Shown here piece after piece: positions 23,323 through 25,354 of a stretch of DNA of 25,354 nt. The stretch's first letter is position 1. Each line of letters starts with the position of its first letter. A program made the translations under genes and the position numbers. The notes under the pieces are model-generated. The model saw only the letters and a list, made by a program, of their open reading frames with translations, was not told the DNA's origin and did no database searches. The stretch comes from Lachnospiraceae bacterium (GTDB lineage Bacteria; Bacillota; Clostridia; Lachnospirales; Lachnospiraceae): contig CAAFZP010000106.1 of NCBI GenBank assembly GCA_900767585.1, positions 1-25,354 of the forward strand, written 5' to 3'.

Positions 23323-24975
23323 ATGGCAGATAAAAGTATGATCCTTTCGGCAGAAGCAGAAGCAGCGCTTTTGAAGCCGATTGATGAATATGTAGGAAAA
23401 ATACAGAAGCAGATCGATGCACTTCGTGTAGATGGATCTGACAAGGTTCGAAGCTTAAAGAACCATATCGCAATTGCGAAGGAAGATAAGAATTTAACAA
23501 AGGAAGAGAGAGCAAAGATTATTGCGAAGGATAAGGCGGACTTAGAGAAAGCAAAATCTGTAGAATCTGCAAATAAGGATAAGGTATCCAAGCTCATTTC
23601 CGATGCAGAGAGCTATCTCTCCAAGCATTACAAGAGTGACTACTATGAGAAGGTAGTTGCAAGCTGTGAGGCAGAGAAGGCAGCAGAGAATGCCTCTTAT
23701 GACAAGATTGTGGCAACCATTAAGACAGAGCACGAGCAGACTTTGGCAAAGCTTTCTGATTCTGAGGAAATCAAGGATGAGAAGTATGTATATCGTAACC
23801 GCCTGTTCGATGCACAGATGACACATGAGTCTAAATTGCAGGAAATCAAGGATAGAAAGCACGATGCATTTGCACATAAGTTTCATTTGATCGATCTGCT
23901 TCGTATGTCGAAATATACATTTGGACAGAAGCAGTCACAGAAGGTAGAAAACTACAAGTACACATTCAATACAACACAGTTTTTGTATAAGAATGGTCTG
24001 TACATTGTAATTTTACTCATCTTTATTGCATTGTGTATCATCACACCGATTATAAAGCATACACAGCTTTTGACACTGACAAACATTCTGAATATTTTGC
24101 AGCAGGCTTCCCCTCGTATGTTCTTAGCCCTTGGTGTTGCCGGTCTGATTCTGTTAACAGGGACCGACCTTTCCATCGGACGTATGGTAGGTATGGGTAT
24201 GGTAACCGCAACTATCATCATGCATAGCGGTGTAAATACCGGTGGCGTATTCGGACATATCTTTGACTTCACAGGGATTCCGGTAGCGGGCAGAGCAATT
24301 ATTGCACTTGTTGCATGTATCATTCTTACAACCGTATTTGCAAGTATTGCCGGTTTCTTCATGGCGAAGTATAAGATGCATCCATTCATTTCAACCATGG
24401 CGAACATGCTGATCATCTTCGGACTTGTTACATACGCAACAAAGGGTGTATCCTTCGGTGCAATTGAGTCAAGCATTCCGAACATGTTTATTCCAAATCT
24501 TGGTGGATTCCCAACCATCATTATCTGGGCAGTTGTAGCAATCATCGTTGTATGGTTCATCTGGAACAAGACAACATTTGGTAAGAACCTTTACGCAGTT
24601 GGTGGTAATCCGGAAGCAGCTTCTGTATCTGGTATTTCCGTATTCAAGGTAACAATGGGAGCATTCATCTTAGCAGGTATCCTTTATGGATTCGGTTCAT
24701 GGCTTGAGTGTAATCGTATGGTTGGATCCGGTAGTGCCGCATATGGACAAGGTTGGGATATGGATGCAATTGCAGCCTGCGTAGTAGGTGGTGTATCCTT
24801 CACAGGTGGTATCGGTAAGATCTCCGGTGTTGTAACTGGTGTACTGATCTTCACATCCCTTACATACTCTCTGACAATCCTCGGTATTGATACAAACCTT
24901 CAGTTCATCTTCGAAGGTATTATCATCCTTGCAGCTGTTACACTTGACTGTCTGAAGTATGTTCAGAAGAAGTAA
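23323..24975 (+). CDS. mglC: Galactose/methyl-galactoside ABC permease with unusual N-terminal coiled-coil extension
   Basis: 550 residues, against about 336 for E. coli MglC. The start at ATG 23323 is 8 nt from GAGAGGAG. Residues 1-~210 are highly charged, rich in Lys, Glu and Ala, without hydrophobic stretches, and look like two or three long helices (KSLKNH-type and EAEKAAENASYDKIVATIK segments), probably coiled coil and cytosolic. The permease begins near 224 (NGLYIVILLIFIALC) and has the MglC/RbsC landmarks GLILLTGTDLSIG, GGNPEAASVSGI and CVVGGVSFTGGIG. It forms a homodimeric channel with MglA and the permuted MglB. The extension is continuous with the permease in one frame, with no internal frameshift. 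Its role may be regulatory or scaffolding; it is unknown. Confidence 0.93.
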   Translation: MADKSMILSAEAEAALLKPIDEYVGKIQKQIDALRVDGSDKVRSLKNHIAIAKEDKNLTKEERAKIIAKDKADLEKAKSVESANKDKVSKLISDAESYLSKHYKSDYYEKVVASCEAEKAAENASYDKIVATIKTEHEQTLAKLSDSEEIKDEKYVYRNRLFDAQMTHESKLQEIKDRKHDAFAHKFHLIDLLRMSKYTFGQKQSQKVENYKYTFNTTQFLYKNGLYIVILLIFIALCIITPIIKHTQLLTLTNILNILQQASPRMFLALGVAGLILLTGTDLSIGRMVGMGMVTATIIMHSGVNTGGVFGHIFDFTGIPVAGRAIIALVACIILTTVFASIAGFFMAKYKMHPFISTMANMLIIFGLVTYATKGVSFGAIESSIPNMFIPNLGGFPTIIIWAVVAIIVVWFIWNKTTFGKNLYAVGGNPEAASVSGISVFKVTMGAFILAGILYGFGSWLECNRMVGSGSAAYGQGWDMDAIAACVVGGVSFTGGIGKISGVVTGVLIFTSLTYSLTILGIDTNLQFIFEGIIILAAVTLDCLKYVQKK

Positions 24976-25007
24976 TCAAAGGAATCAAATAAAGTTGTAA
25001 ATTGGAG

Positions 25008-25050
25008 AAGTCACCCGGTCAAGTGCACAAGGCATGGCTGGGTGACTTTT
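25008..25050 (+). terminator. Terminator after mglC
   Basis: AAGTCACCC (25008-25016) pairs perfectly with GGGTGACTT (25040-25048), followed by a short T-run, with a 23-nt loop. It ends the mgl operon. Confidence 0.72.
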
Positions 25051-25094
25051 CCTGTATATTGTATATAATGTCAAAATGCTTGGATATATGAATT

Positions 25095-25256
25095 GAAGCA
25101 AGCTGGTTGGAGTAAATTCCAGAAATAGAAGGAAACTCCCCCAATAAGGCAGGAGCAGGAAGCAAGCTGGTTGGAGTAAATTTCCGAAATAGGGGAAAAT
25201 TCCCCAATGGAACAAGAGCAGGAAGCAAGCTGGTTGGGGCAAATTCCAGAAATAGT
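25095..25256. repeat. 64-bp tandem repeat, about 2.5 copies
   Basis: Units begin at 25095, 25159 and 25222 with the shared core GAAGCAAGCTGGTTGG, then AGTAAATT, a CAGAAATAG-like segment and a variable GGAAA…CCCC part, ending in a GAGCAG-like segment; the third unit breaks off near 25256. The units differ at scattered sites. CCCCAA at the end of unit 2 can pair with TTGGGG of unit 3. There is no gene here on either strand that I would support. Confidence 0.8.
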
Positions 25257-25354
25257 GCACTTGTCAACAAATTTTGGACACGAAATATAAAAAAATATTC
25301 AGTTACATTGTACGGCTGTATACGCCATACGCCACCCTTGACATCGCTCCAAGA
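25257..25354. other. Right edge, unassigned
   Basis: No complete gene is seen. On the minus strand two frames enter from beyond the edge. One reads …GWRMAYTAVQCN and stops at 25301-25299. The other stays open through the tandem repeat. Either could be the 3' end of a convergent gene. GTGCACTTGTCA at 25256-25267 partly mirrors the GTCAAGTGCAC near 25019, so the repeat block may be bounded by short inverted copies. Confidence 0.3.

Noticed and set aside
23952..24569. 205-codon minus-strand open frame
   Set aside because: It is entirely antisense to conserved mglC permease sequence, with no start signals; a composition shadow.
25095..25256. CRISPR array
   Set aside because: The whole 64-bp unit repeats, including the would-be spacers; there are fewer than three full units and no cas genes.
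25019..25270. Minus-strand reading frame with a repeated PTSLLPA-like peptide
   Set aside because: It is simply the translation of the 64-bp tandem repeat and overlaps the mgl terminator; there is no ribosome binding site or recognisable domain.

Overview
The window looks like a chromosomal segment of a gut-type Lachnospiraceae (Agathobacter/Roseburia/Eubacterium-like Firmicute). This is inferred from the AT-leaning coding style, strong GGAGG ribosome binding sites, many T-tailed intrinsic terminators and the gene repertoire: starch-oligosaccharide uptake with phosphorolysis, MglBAC sugar import and lactate dehydrogenase. No rRNA, tRNA or CRISPR array was seen.

Layout. (1) 1-1003: the 3' part of a GC-rich ABC exporter half-transporter, followed by a 14-codon gene stump; its base composition differs from everything downstream. 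(2) 1040-10288: an alpha-glucan module. A divergent AraC-type regulator faces a phosphorylase gene (malP). Then come a solute-binding lipoprotein, two MalF/MalG-type permeases, a LacI-type regulator and malQ. The same AAACGTTT operator core lies before malP and twice in the leader of the binding-protein gene, so the LacI protein probably controls both units. There is no import ATPase, so a shared MsmX-type ATPase elsewhere is expected. (3) 10324-12183: a cytosolic LacI-type sugar-binding domain fused to a GGDEF diguanylate cyclase. (4) 12184-14672: an accessory patch with a degenerate spacer, a helical protein, a small XRE regulator, an AT-rich ORF6N protein with a phospholipase-D-like tail, and a REP-like palindrome. 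(5) 14688-18164: an esterase, lactate dehydrogenase with a consensus promoter and a start-site palindrome, and two unknown membrane proteins. (6) 18176-18550: a 375-bp element with roughly 100-bp inverted arms around a GC-rich, hairpin-rich core. (7) 18566-20122: an ABC-F ATPase. (8) 20444-24975: an mgl galactose/glucose import operon. (9) 25008-25354: a terminator, a 64-bp tandem repeat and an unassigned edge.

The most striking observation is in the mgl operon. The binding protein is a natural circular permutation of the MglB fold: the segment that begins canonical MglB sits at the C-terminus here, joined by a new linker. Its permease MglC carries an extra charged, probably coiled-coil cytosolic N-terminal region of about 200 residues. 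The second main candidate for something undescribed is the long inverted-repeat element at 18176-18550.

Working together, the modules would import maltodextrins (binding protein and permeases), cleave and rearrange them (MalP and MalQ), import galactose/glucose (Mgl), ferment to lactate (Ldh), and possibly couple an intracellular sugar signal to c-di-GMP.
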